The translations under genes and the position numbers were made by a program. Below the pieces are notes generated by a model. The model made no database searches, was not told the origin of the DNA, and was given only the letters and a program-made list of their open reading frames with translations. Below are positions 17,991 to 25,732 of a stretch of 35,266 nucleotides of DNA, piece by piece. This DNA is from Akkermansiaceae bacterium (lineage in GTDB: Bacteria; Verrucomicrobiota; Verrucomicrobiia; Verrucomicrobiales; Akkermansiaceae): assembly GCA_025457665.1 (NCBI GenBank), contig JALOTY010000036.1, positions 1-35,266 of the forward strand, given 5' to 3'. Numbering within the stretch: the first letter of the stretch is position 1; the number at the start of each line of letters is the position of its first letter.

Positions 17991-18305
17991 GTGGGGCGGA
18001 GCATGCCGAAATGCGGTGGCTCTGGCAAATCCTCGTTTGGTCAGGGCGATGGATCTTTTCCGGCAGATCCTGATGGATGCCAAGGAGCACTCCTGTCGCT
18101 TGGTCGTCATCATTGCTCCCGGCCACGCGACCCATCTGGGGATCTTTCCCCTTGAAGGGGATTCGGATCCCACCTTCCGCTGTGACCGGGAGGTTTTGAC
18201 CCGCCTCGTGGCGGGATCGAATCGGGCGTGATTCCGGGGCAGGGCGCGAATGTCGGATCAGGGCTTGCCGGGGCCGGGGCGGGCGGAAAGGATGGGGGCT
18301 TTCCG
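17991..18305. other. divergent intergenic region, DUF1800 operon / ABC exporter
   Basis: These 315 bases separate the divergent DUF1800 operon and ABC exporter. No gene is supported, although open frames on both strands extend the two flanking genes into the gap. It holds a perfect 15-bp palindrome at 18147-18161 and a GC hairpin (CCCGCC at 18200-18205, GGCGGG at 18210-18215). Both promoters should lie here, but no clear -35/-10 pair is recognisable by eye. Confidence 0.5.
18147..18161. promoter_or_regulatory. perfect 15-bp palindrome, candidate operator
   Basis: TCCCCTTGAAGGGGA has two 7-base arms around one central base. It sits roughly in the middle of the divergent gap, about 157 bases from the DUF1800 start and about 145 bases from the exporter start. 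The short centre makes a protein-binding dyad more likely than an RNA hairpin. The binding protein is unknown. Confidence 0.4.
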
Positions 18306-20189
18306 ATGAAGAAATTCTGGCCTTATTTCACCCTGCTCAAGGGCGCGCGAGGAAAGTTCGCCGCCGGTGTCCTCGCGGGGATGATGTATGCTCTGGCCAG
18401 CGGCTTTGGCCTGCCCTTCATGATCAAGGTGGTGTTTCCGGTGATTTTCGACTCCGAGCGGGAGATTCCGGCGCAAGTCGAGACCGCGCCCGCTCCGTCG
18501 GTTGAGGTTTCCTCGTGGAAACCCCAGTGGGTGCATGGTCTGGAGGAGAAGTTGAATTTCATCCAGGACAAGGACCAGGTCCGCGCGTGGTTCGTGCAGC
18601 GTTGGGGGGAGACCGACGGGCTGGCGAAACTGCTCTTCACTGCATGCGCGATGATTCCGCTGGTGGCCCTGGTGCGGGGCTATGCGGGTTTCCTCAATGT
18701 TTACTGGACCACCGCCTCCGGTCTCCATGTGCTCCAACAAATCCAGCAGCAGGTTTTCGAAAAACTCCAACGCCTGCCCCTCGGTTTCTTCAGCGGCAGA
18801 CGGATGGGGGATCTCATCAGCCGGGTGATCAACGATTCGGTGATGCTGCAGTTGCTCCTCACCTCGGTGACCAATGATCTCATCAAGCAGCCCTTCACGC
18901 TGCTTTTCGCGCTCGGCTATCTGGTTTACGACAGCGTGGTGCATCAGGAGGGGACCTTCCTGCTGATCTGCCTGGTCAGCGTGCCCTTGATCGTTCTGCC
19001 CATCCGACTCATCGGCAAACGCCTGATGTATCGCGCCGCGCGCTTGCAGAGTGAGGGTGGAGACAATTCCGCGATCCTCACCGAGACGCTCGGAGCCACG
19101 AGGGAAATCCGGGCCTTCAATCTCGAACGGCTCATGTCGGAGCGTTTCCTCGCCGGGGTGAATCGCTGGACATCGCTGCATCTCAAGGTGATCAAATACC
19201 GATTCTCCACGCCTCCACTCATCGAGTTCGTCGCTGCCGCAGCGGTCGCGGCGGCGCTGGGATACGGGGCGAGCATGGACTACACCCTGGAACGCTTCCT
19301 CGCTGTGGTGGCCGCGCTCTACATGTGCTACGATCCGGCGAAAAAGTTGGGCGAAGTCCACAGCCGCTTGAAGCAGAGCGAGGCTTCTTTGGATCGTTTG
19401 GAGGGAATCCTGCATGCCGAAGAAGGGGTGGCCGATCCACCCAATCCCGTGAAGCTGCCGGAGGTCCAGGGCACCCTGAGTTTCCGCGACGTGGTCTTCG
19501 AATACGATGGCAAGCCCGCGCTGCGCGGGGTGAGTGTGGACATTCCTGCGGGTCAGATCGTGGCCTTGGTCGGTCCGTCCGGCGCGGGCAAGACGACCTT
19601 TGCCAGCCTGGTGCCACGGTTCTATGACCCGACCTCCGGCGCGGTGACCTTGGACGACATCGATCTCCGCCAATTCCGCCTGCGTGACCTGCGCGATCAC
19701 ATCACGCTGGTGCCCCAAGAGGCGATTCTGCTTTCCGGCACGATCGAGGAAAACATCGGTCTCGGCAAACTCGGGGCATCGGCTGAGGAGATTCGCGAAG
19801 CGGCCCGTCTGGCGAATGCCCACCCCTTCATCATGCAGAAGCCCGCGGGCTACGATACCCCCGTGGGCGAGCGTGGGGCGGAGCTTTCCGGGGGGCAAAG
19901 GCAGCGGATTTCCATTGCCCGTGCCTTCCTGAAGGATGCGCCGGTGCTCATTCTCGATGAAGCCACGGCGGCCCTCGATGCCGAGAGCGAATCTCAAATC
20001 CAGAATGAACTCGCCAATCTTGCGAAAGGACGGACGACGCTGATCATCGCCCACCGTTTCAGCAGCATTCGTGTGGCCGACCGGGTGCTGGTTTTCGATG
20101 ACGGACGTATCGTGGGCGACGGCACCTTTGCCGAGCTGGCTGCGAATCATCCCTTGTTCCGCAAGCTTCTGGAAAACCAGAAACACTGA
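18306..20189 (+). CDS. ABC exporter, MsbA-like (fused TMD-NBD)
   Basis: A 627-residue half-transporter with a six-helix membrane domain (about residues 1-360) followed by a nucleotide-binding domain. The NBD has Walker A GPSGAGKT at 423-430, signature LSGGQ at 527-531, Walker B VLILDE at 547-552 and switch His583, so all catalytic residues are intact. The architecture fits type IV exporters such as MsbA (lipid A core flippase) or multidrug/lipid exporters. An unusually long segment of about 75 residues, with a Pro/Val-rich stretch and a predicted helix, lies between the first two membrane helices. The frame begins at 18228, but ATG 18306 (MKKFWPYF) is the natural start. The stop lies 6 bases from the convergent epimerase gene. 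Substrate is not determinable. Confidence 0.9.
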   Translation: MKKFWPYFTLLKGARGKFAAGVLAGMMYALASGFGLPFMIKVVFPVIFDSEREIPAQVETAPAPSVEVSSWKPQWVHGLEEKLNFIQDKDQVRAWFVQRWGETDGLAKLLFTACAMIPLVALVRGYAGFLNVYWTTASGLHVLQQIQQQVFEKLQRLPLGFFSGRRMGDLISRVINDSVMLQLLLTSVTNDLIKQPFTLLFALGYLVYDSVVHQEGTFLLICLVSVPLIVLPIRLIGKRLMYRAARLQSEGGDNSAILTETLGATREIRAFNLERLMSERFLAGVNRWTSLHLKVIKYRFSTPPLIEFVAAAAVAAALGYGASMDYTLERFLAVVAALYMCYDPAKKLGEVHSRLKQSEASLDRLEGILHAEEGVADPPNPVKLPEVQGTLSFRDVVFEYDGKPALRGVSVDIPAGQIVALVGPSGAGKTTFASLVPRFYDPTSGAVTLDDIDLRQFRLRDLRDHITLVPQEAILLSGTIEENIGLGKLGASAEEIREAARLANAHPFIMQKPAGYDTPVGERGAELSGGQRQRISIARAFLKDAPVLILDEATAALDAESESQIQNELANLAKGRTTLIIAHRFSSIRVADRVLVFDDGRIVGDGTFAELAANHPLFRKLLENQKH

Positions 20190-20195
20190 GGAAAC

Positions 20196-21128
20196 TCAGG
20201 AGGCCGGCTGCATTTGGCCGCGGAAATACTCCAGCGTGGTGGCGAGTGCTCCTTCCAGCTCATGGGCGGGCAGCCATCCTGCCGTGCGGAGTTTTTCCGA
20301 ACTGGCGCGGGAATGGCGGACGTCGCCCGGGCGTTCGGCCGCGTGCCGGACCACCGAGCTGGATCCCGCGGCTTTCAGAATGTGCCCGGCAAGGTCGTTG
20401 ATCGTGATCTGGCCGCCGTACCCGGCATTGAAGACCCCGGTCACTCCGGGAGTCTCCGCGGCGAAGGAAAGCGCACCCACGATGTCTTTCACATAGATGA
20501 AATCACGGGTTTGACTGCCATCGCCAAAGACGGTGATGTCCTCGCCTCCCAGGGCTTTTTCGATGAAAATCGGGACGGCAGCGGCATAGGCCCCCTTGGG
20601 GTCCTGCCGGGGACCGAAGACATTGAAGAATCGGATCGCCGCGGTTTCGAGACCCTGCTCACGGCGGTAGAGATCGAGGTAATACTCGCCATCGAGCTTG
20701 GTGATCGCATACGGGCTTTTGGGCTCCGGGATCATCGATTCCAGCTTGGGCACCGTGGGGTTGTCACCATAGACGGCGGCCGATGAAGCAAAGACCAGCT
20801 TGCGCGCGCCGGTCGCCACGGCGGCATCGAGGACATTGAGGAGGCCGGTAACATTGATGTCCACGCACTCGCGGGGTTTGGCCATGGATTCCGGCACGCT
20901 CACCAGAGCAGCCATGTGGAAAATCAGGTCCACCCCCTCGGCCGCTTCGCGGACCAGAGCGGCATCGGTGATCGAGCCATGGATGAACCGGTGTTTCAGT
21001 CCGACGAGATTGCGGGCGTATCCGGTTCGGAGGTTGTCCAGCACCCGGATTTCATCGGCTTTTTCCTGATAGGCTTCGACAATGTGGGAACCGATGAAGC
21101 CGGCACCGCCGGTGACGAGGATTTTCAT
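20196..21128 (-). CDS. NAD-dependent UDP-sugar 4-epimerase-like protein
   Basis: A 310-residue extended SDR. The NAD-binding motif GGAGFIG lies at residues 7-13 and the catalytic Tyr140-x3-Lys144 in PYAITK. VFASSAAVYGDNP supplies the conserved Ser and Tyr strand, and the segment GPRQDPKGAYAAAVPIF is typical of GalE/WbpP-like UDP-hexose 4-epimerases. It would interconvert UDP-Glc(NAc) and UDP-Gal(NAc) in the cytoplasm. It begins 15 bases after the NahK-like kinase gene ends, so the pair is probably co-transcribed. That pairing suggests processing of N-acetylhexosamines. A role in surface polysaccharide synthesis next to the ABC exporter is an alternative. Confidence 0.86.
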   Translation of the reverse strand: MKILVTGGAGFIGSHIVEAYQEKADEIRVLDNLRTGYARNLVGLKHRFIHGSITDAALVREAAEGVDLIFHMAALVSVPESMAKPRECVDINVTGLLNVLDAAVATGARKLVFASSAAVYGDNPTVPKLESMIPEPKSPYAITKLDGEYYLDLYRREQGLETAAIRFFNVFGPRQDPKGAYAAAVPIFIEKALGGEDITVFGDGSQTRDFIYVKDIVGALSFAAETPGVTGVFNAGYGGQITINDLAGHILKAAGSSSVVRHAAERPGDVRHSRASSEKLRTAGWLPAHELEGALATTLEYFRGQMQPAS

Positions 21129-21143
21129 GACAGGCGCAGGAAA

Positions 21144-22259
21144 TCAGAGCAGGGCAGCTTCCGCCACCTTGCCGTGTACCATTTCCTCCATCTCCGGGAG
21201 ATGGGATTCGATGGAGCGGACGAGGGCAAACTGCGAGCGGCAGCGGTCGAGATTGTGCAGCGGGCGCTTGATCTTGAAATAGGTGTCGCCCATCAGGAAA
21301 TCCGTGAGGAAACGGATGCCGCACTCCAGGGTGAGCAGCTTCCCGGAGAAGGCGAGGTGGTCGATTTCCGCCTGATTCAGGAAACCGGAGGCCGAGGAAA
21401 GATAGCCGCGCAGGATGGCTTCGAAGCGATCGAGCCGGACGTGGATCAAGGCCACATCCGTTTCATCCTCACGGGTGCTCGGGCAGGCGGTGCGGACCAT
21501 GTCGCCGAAGTCGTAAAGCACGGAGCCGGGCATGGTCGTGTCCAGATCGATCACGCACACGCCTTCCTGCGTCACGTCGTCGAGCAGGACGTTGTTGAGC
21601 TTCGTGTCGTTGTGGGTCACCCGCTCAGGGATGTCTCCGGACGCGATGAGATCGGTCACCCGACGGCAGTCGGCACTGCGGGAGAGGGCAAAATCGATTT
21701 CCGCGCCGACCATCGCCCGACGTTCCGGATCGCCGTTCTCGATGGCCTTTTCGAGGGCTTCGAGACGGGTCGGGGTGTGGTGGAAATGGGGGATGGTCTC
21801 GTGAAGTCGCGAGCCTCCGAGATCGGCCGTCAATTTCTGGAACTCCCCGAAAGCCCTCGCCGCTTGCACGGCTTGTTCGTTGTGAATGATTTCATCGTAT
21901 CCGCGGGCACGCTCGATGAAAGGGTAGGTCCGCCAGCAATTTCCCTCGCCATCAAAGGCCCAGGCCTGGCCGTCGAGCGAGGGAATGGTCGTCAGGGTCC
22001 GGCGGTAGGCTTCGGGGTGACCGGCATCGAGCAGGCGACCCAGGGCGTGACGCGTCACCCGATCGACATTTTCCATCAGCGCCACCGGGTTCTTGAAAAC
22101 ATGGTGGTTGATCCGTTGGTGAATGAAACGGATGCGCTGGCCCGCGTGGTCATACCAGGCACAATAGGTGTCGTTGATATGGCCGGAGCCATACGGATGC
22201 GCATGGACGAAGTCGGCGCGCATGTCGAAAAGCCGTGCAATGGCCCTGAGGTCGTGCAT
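21144..22259 (-). CDS. APH-fold sugar kinase, NahK-like (N-acetylhexosamine 1-kinase)
   Basis: A 371-residue protein of the aminoglycoside-phosphotransferase fold. The N-terminus PYGSGHINDTYCAW, then FIHQRINHHVFKNPVALMEN, closely follows the pattern of N-acetylhexosamine 1-kinases (NahK/LnpB). The catalytic loop VTHNDTKLNNVLLD lies at about residue 214 and the magnesium-binding DLD in CVIDLDTTMPGSVLYDFGD at about 236. It would phosphorylate GlcNAc or GalNAc at C1. The adjacent epimerase and the GH20 enzyme elsewhere in the window support amino-sugar salvage. No uridylyltransferase is seen, so the route is incomplete here. ATG 22259 is the first start and fits the family N-terminus. Sugar specificity is inferred. 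Confidence 0.82.
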   Translation of the reverse strand: MHDLRAIARLFDMRADFVHAHPYGSGHINDTYCAWYDHAGQRIRFIHQRINHHVFKNPVALMENVDRVTRHALGRLLDAGHPEAYRRTLTTIPSLDGQAWAFDGEGNCWRTYPFIERARGYDEIIHNEQAVQAARAFGEFQKLTADLGGSRLHETIPHFHHTPTRLEALEKAIENGDPERRAMVGAEIDFALSRSADCRRVTDLIASGDIPERVTHNDTKLNNVLLDDVTQEGVCVIDLDTTMPGSVLYDFGDMVRTACPSTREDETDVALIHVRLDRFEAILRGYLSSASGFLNQAEIDHLAFSGKLLTLECGIRFLTDFLMGDTYFKIKRPLHNLDRCRSQFALVRSIESHLPEMEEMVHGKVAEAALL

Positions 22260-22424
22260 GACCGCAGAGTCATGGCGCTCAGGATGGTTTTAAAGGAAAA
22301 AAATGATGTCGGATGCTTCGCTTTGCGTGCGGTTTTTGCGATTTCGCGCAGTCGAAGCGAATGATCCCGGGGGGCATGGCCAAAAGGAGGTTGCCAGACC
22401 CGATGGGCTTGGGAGAGTGGGCCC

Positions 22425-23090
22425 GTGTTTTCGAAGGGTATCCGGGAGCTGGTCAAAGAGCCTTGGGTGAAAATTCTCCATGAGCTCAAGGTATCGGGCG
22501 GACTGCCCGTGCCGGAACTGTGCCGTCGGCTCGGGGGCAGCTACATGGGCATGAAGGAACACTGCGAGGCCCTGAAGAAAAAGGGCTACGTGGAGACCTG
22601 GCGCGTGCCGCGAACGGGGGTCGGACGGCCGGAAATCATGTATCGGCTGGCACCGCGGGCCGATTCGCTTTTTCCCGATGCCGGTCGGGAGCTTTCTCTC
22701 GGCCTGCTGGAGTCCGCCCGACAGCTCTTTGGCGAAGCCGCCCCGGAGCGCCTGCTGCGGCACTATTTCACGACCCTTCGGGACGAGTGGCTGCCGCGGC
22801 TTTCGCGTGCGAAATCGCTGGTGGAAAAGGCCACCTTGCTCTCCGCCCAGCGGGAAAAAATCGGCTGCTTTTGTCGCTGCAAGTACGACCCGAAGACCGG
22901 CTTCAGGATCGAGGAATACCACCATCCGCTCATGCCCGTTTTCGAGCGCTACCCCAGTGCGGTCCTGATGGAAATCCGGATGCTTGAGGAGCTGTTAGGC
23001 ACGCGGGTGGTCCGGCGGGAGGTGCCGGGAGGCCGGGCGGGGCCGGCGCGGGTGGATTATGAGGTGGCGACTTTGGGCGTTCGTGAATAA
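22425..23090 (+). CDS. SufR-like winged-helix regulator lacking cluster cysteines
   Basis: A 221-residue DNA-binding protein. Residues about 7-75 form a winged helix (KILHELKVSGGLPVPELCRR, then YMGMKEHCEALKKKGYVE and a GRPEIMYRL wing). The C-terminal part follows the SufR/DeoR-like pattern: LFPDAGRELSLGLL, then EYHHPLMPVFERYPSAVLMEIRMLEELLG. In SufR this part carries cysteines that hold an iron-sulfur cluster. Here those positions read as His/Leu/Ala-type residues, while a CFCRC motif occurs upstream near residue 145. Start is GTG 22425 with GGGAGAG upstream, and no in-frame ATG precedes the HTH. It diverges from the kinase gene (165-base gap) and could control it or the following lipoprotein. 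Effector and targets are unknown. Confidence 0.75.
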   Translation: MFSKGIRELVKEPWVKILHELKVSGGLPVPELCRRLGGSYMGMKEHCEALKKKGYVETWRVPRTGVGRPEIMYRLAPRADSLFPDAGRELSLGLLESARQLFGEAAPERLLRHYFTTLRDEWLPRLSRAKSLVEKATLLSAQREKIGCFCRCKYDPKTGFRIEEYHHPLMPVFERYPSAVLMEIRMLEELLGTRVVRREVPGGRAGPARVDYEVATLGVRE

Positions 23091-23104
23091 ACTTCGGGGC
23101 GTGT

Positions 23105-23117
23105 CAGTCATAGACTG
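23105..23117. promoter_or_regulatory. 13-bp palindrome upstream of DUF6600 lipoprotein gene
   Basis: CAGTCATAGACTG has perfect 5-base arms and a 3-base centre, in the 48-base gap between the regulator stop and the lipoprotein ATG at 23139. It could be an operator or a weak hairpin. There is no T-run, so it is not a convincing terminator. The short arms keep confidence low. Confidence 0.3.
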
Positions 23118-23138
23118 GCGGATCTGCCGTCCCATCTC

Positions 23139-25616
23139 ATGAAACCGAAAACTCCCCACTTCCTGCTCCTCGCAGGCCTTGTTCTGACTTCCTGCAATCG
23201 CGAGACCCCGGAGAAGGCGGGGAACGAGGACTCCAAGGAGGTTATCGAAGCCCTCGAACAGGCCCGTGAAAGCCTCGAGGCGGAACGCCAGCGCATGCAG
23301 CAAGAAAGGGAAGCGCTCGAAGCGCAAAGGGCGGCCGCCGCCACCCAGCCCGAAGCACCCGCGCCCGCCGCGCTGCCGGTGGAGGAGGTCCAGCCGCTGC
23401 CGGAAAATCTCGACGATGCCCGCAATGCGGAGACCCGCAGGGTTCTGGAGGAGTGGGAAAGATCGCTCGATGCGCGGGAAAAGGAACTCGCCGGCAAACA
23501 GGCTCTGGCCGATGCCGAGTCCCTGCGTCAGCCGGAAGTCTACCGCCAACCGGTCGCCGACTACGGGCTGTTTTACGATTCGCTGTCCGAACATGGCCAA
23601 TGGTTCGAAACCTCGGATTACGGTTACATTTTCCAACCTCAGGTCGTCTATCAGGATCGGAGTTGGAGGCCCTACACCCGCGGCCGATGGATTTGTACGG
23701 ATCGCGGCTGGCTGTGGGTTTCCGATGAACCTTTCGGCTGGGCCTGCTATCATTATGGCCGCTGGGTCCTGATTTCCGGTCGCGGTTGGTGCTGGGTTCC
23801 GGGAAATGAGTGGGCGCCGTCATGGGTGGCTTGGCGTCAGGGTGGGGGACACGTGGGCTGGGCCCCGCTTCCGCCCGAAACCCTCGCCGGGAGCGGTCGC
23901 AACTGGGGGGTGAATGTCGATGTCGAATTTGGCATCGCCGATTCCTGGTTCTGCTTCGTGGAAGAGGTTCATTTCGCCCAACCCATCCACCGTCATTGCC
24001 TGCCGGTGAACCGAAATTCCTACCTGCGTCCCCGCGCCCGTGGGATCACCAATCTCTACTACGTCCAGGGACAAGCAATGTCCTGCGGACCTTCCTACGC
24101 CTCGCTGAGAAGGCATGTGAACAACCCTTGGCCGGTCTGGCCGGTGCAAGTGGATCCGATCGCCGGCATCGGTCGCCCGGATCTTCGACCCGGTGGCATC
24201 GAAGGACGGAACTGGCGGGTCTTCGCTCCCAACCTGCGCTCGCCATGGAATCCCGCTTGCCGCCCCCAACGCGTTCATGGCGAGTGGGACCGTTTCGAAG
24301 TCGTGCGGGCATCCGGTGGGGTGCAGGCCGATTGGGTTCAACGATTCGAGCAGCGGCGCCGACAGCAGGATGCCGAAGCGGCGGAATGGGCCTCGCGCAT
24401 GCACCGCGCTCGCTTGGATCAGGTGGAAAACCAGCGCCGCGAAGTGGAGGCATTCTGGGAAAGATTCCGTCGCCAGCAGGCCCCCCAGACTCAAGGTCAA
24501 GGGACCGGAGTTCCGGTGATTCCGGGAAATCAAGGCCCCGGCGGACCCCGCCCGGGTGGTCGCCCTGATGGTGTGCGTCCCCCGCAACCCGGTGGTCAGC
24601 AACCCGGCGGTCAGCAACCCGGCGGTCAGCAACCCGGTGGTCAGCAACCCGGTGGTCAGCAACCCGGTGGTCAGCAACCCGGTGGTCAGCAACCCGGTGG
24701 TCAGCAACCCGGTGGTCAACAACCCGGCGGTCAGCAACCCGGTGGTCAGCAGCCCGGCGGTCAACAGCCCGGCGGTCAGCAAGTCATGACCGATGAAGAG
24801 AGAGTCCGGCAGGCTGATGAACTGGCGCGGCAGGATCAAGAGGCGCGGCGTCTTGCCGAAGAACAGCGCCTGGCGGAAGAGGCACGGGCTCGTGCCGCGA
24901 TGCAAGAGCAGCAGCGCTTGACCGATGAAGAGGCGGCCGAAGCGGAGCGTCGTCGGATCGCCGAAGAAGAAGCTACACGCGGTCAGAATCCTCCTGAACA
25001 AGGACAAGGTGGGGAACCTGCCATGAACGAAGAGCAGGCGCGTGAACTTCAGGAAGCCCAGCAAAAGCAGCAGGAGGAAATGCAGCGCCAAGCCGAAGAA
25101 GAACAGGCCCGCCGCCAGCAGGAAGAGCAGGCCCGCATGCAACAGGAAGAAACCGCGCGCCGTCAGCAGGAAGAGGAAATGGCCCGCCAGCAGGAGGAGG
25201 AAGCCCGTCGCCAGCAGGAAGAGGCCATGCGCCGTCAGCAGGAAGAGGAAATGGCCCGCCAGCAACAGGAAGAAGCCCGTCGCCAACAGGAAGAGGAGAT
25301 GCGTCGCCAACAAGAAGAGGAGATGCGTCGCCAACAGGAGGAGGAAATGCGCCGCCAACAGGAGGAGGAGATGCGTCGCCAACAAGAAGAGGAGATGCGT
25401 CGCCAACAGGAGGAGGAGATGCGCCGCCAACAGGAGGAGGAGATGCGCCGCCAACAGGAGGAGGAGATGCGCCGCCAACAGGAGGAGGAGATGCGTCGCC
25501 AACAAGAGGAGATGCAGCGGCAACAGGAGGAAATGCAGCGCCAGCAGGAAGAAGCCCGTCGCCAGGCCGAGGAAATGCAGCGCCAGCAGCAAGAACAGCA
25601 GCAGCAGCAACAGTAA
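23139..25616 (+). CDS. DUF6600-type lipoprotein with GGQQP and charged coiled-coil repeats
   Basis: An 825-residue exported lipoprotein (signal MKPKTPHFLLLAGLVLTSC). After the lipobox comes a Glu/Gln/Arg-rich helix (about 25-125), then a Trp/Tyr-rich domain (about 140-260; YDSLSEHGQWFETSDYGY and GRGWCWVPGNEWAPSWVAW) of the DUF6600 type. A linker leads to 13 copies of PGGQQ (residues 484-548), and finally about 275 residues of highly charged E/Q/R helix with nine exact 8-residue units. Predicted as a long, extended, surface or periplasmic rod tethered to a membrane. ATG 23139 starts the signal. The low-complexity DNA repeats make the length likely to vary between strains. Function is unknown, with structural or envelope-spanning use an inference. 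Confidence 0.85.
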   Translation: MKPKTPHFLLLAGLVLTSCNRETPEKAGNEDSKEVIEALEQARESLEAERQRMQQEREALEAQRAAAATQPEAPAPAALPVEEVQPLPENLDDARNAETRRVLEEWERSLDAREKELAGKQALADAESLRQPEVYRQPVADYGLFYDSLSEHGQWFETSDYGYIFQPQVVYQDRSWRPYTRGRWICTDRGWLWVSDEPFGWACYHYGRWVLISGRGWCWVPGNEWAPSWVAWRQGGGHVGWAPLPPETLAGSGRNWGVNVDVEFGIADSWFCFVEEVHFAQPIHRHCLPVNRNSYLRPRARGITNLYYVQGQAMSCGPSYASLRRHVNNPWPVWPVQVDPIAGIGRPDLRPGGIEGRNWRVFAPNLRSPWNPACRPQRVHGEWDRFEVVRASGGVQADWVQRFEQRRRQQDAEAAEWASRMHRARLDQVENQRREVEAFWERFRRQQAPQTQGQGTGVPVIPGNQGPGGPRPGGRPDGVRPPQPGGQQPGGQQPGGQQPGGQQPGGQQPGGQQPGGQQPGGQQPGGQQPGGQQPGGQQPGGQQPGGQQVMTDEERVRQADELARQDQEARRLAEEQRLAEEARARAAMQEQQRLTDEEAAEAERRRIAEEEATRGQNPPEQGQGGEPAMNEEQARELQEAQQKQQEEMQRQAEEEQARRQQEEQARMQQEETARRQQEEEMARQQEEEARRQQEEAMRRQQEEEMARQQQEEARRQQEEEMRRQQEEEMRRQQEEEMRRQQEEEMRRQQEEEMRRQQEEEMRRQQEEEMRRQQEEEMRRQQEEEMRRQQEEMQRQQEEMQRQQEEARRQAEEMQRQQQEQQQQQQ
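24588..24782 (+). repeat. 15-bp in-frame repeat, 13 copies (PGGQQ)
   Basis: Thirteen consecutive 15-base units of the form CCCGGTGGTCAGCAA, each encoding PGGQQ. They differ only at synonymous positions (GGT/GGC, CAG/CAA, CAA/CAG). Unit length is a multiple of three, so copy changes keep the frame. The array is a flexible glycine-rich linker between the folded domain and the coiled coil of the lipoprotein. Confidence 0.97.
25278..25493 (+). repeat. 24-bp in-frame repeat, 9 copies (RRQQEEEM)
   Basis: Nine exact-length 24-base units encoding RRQQEEEM, followed by degenerate 7-residue variants to about 25570 and preceded by looser versions from about 25180. The differences are synonymous third-base changes, which suggests recent amplification or conversion between units. 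The unit encodes a single uninterrupted charged helix. Confidence 0.95.
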
Positions 25617-25719
25617 GCCACGGACCCATCATCCGTGCCTGAAAGGTCGGGGCTTGTTCAGCGATTCTCGCTGGGCGGGCCCTTCTTTCATTCCACCTGC
25701 AGGCAGCAGCAGATCTCCC

Positions 25720-25732
25720 GATCTAACAGATC
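25720..25732. promoter_or_regulatory. GATCTAACAGATC palindrome at kamA 3' end
   Basis: A perfect dyad with 5-base arms and a 3-base centre spans the stop codon of the lysine aminomutase gene in the convergent gap with the lipoprotein gene. A second TCTAACAGA lies at 25753-25761, 31 bases away, inside the aminomutase 3' end. Both contain the CTAACAG word that recurs across the window. A role in termination or protein binding is speculative. Confidence 0.3.

Noticed and set aside
18200..18215. CCCGCC/GGCGGG hairpin as a terminator
   Set aside because: The stem is good, but no T-run follows on either strand and both flanking genes read away from it.
18258..20186. Minus-strand frame of 642 residues opposite the ABC exporter
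   Set aside because: The plus strand has intact Walker A, signature, Walker B and switch histidine. The opposite frame is His/Gln/Arg-rich with no fold and is a high-GC shadow.
24588..24782. PGGQQ array as a CRISPR or regulatory repeat
   Set aside because: It is in frame, has no spacers and varies only at synonymous positions. It is protein-coding.
23820..25610. Long minus-strand open frame (about 596 residues, Leu/Ala/His-rich) opposite the repeat-rich lipoprotein
   Set aside because: It is the complement of the PGGQQ and RRQQEEEM repeats, which forces LLLL/TTGLL-like translations. The plus strand has a lipobox and a folded domain, so the minus frame is a shadow.
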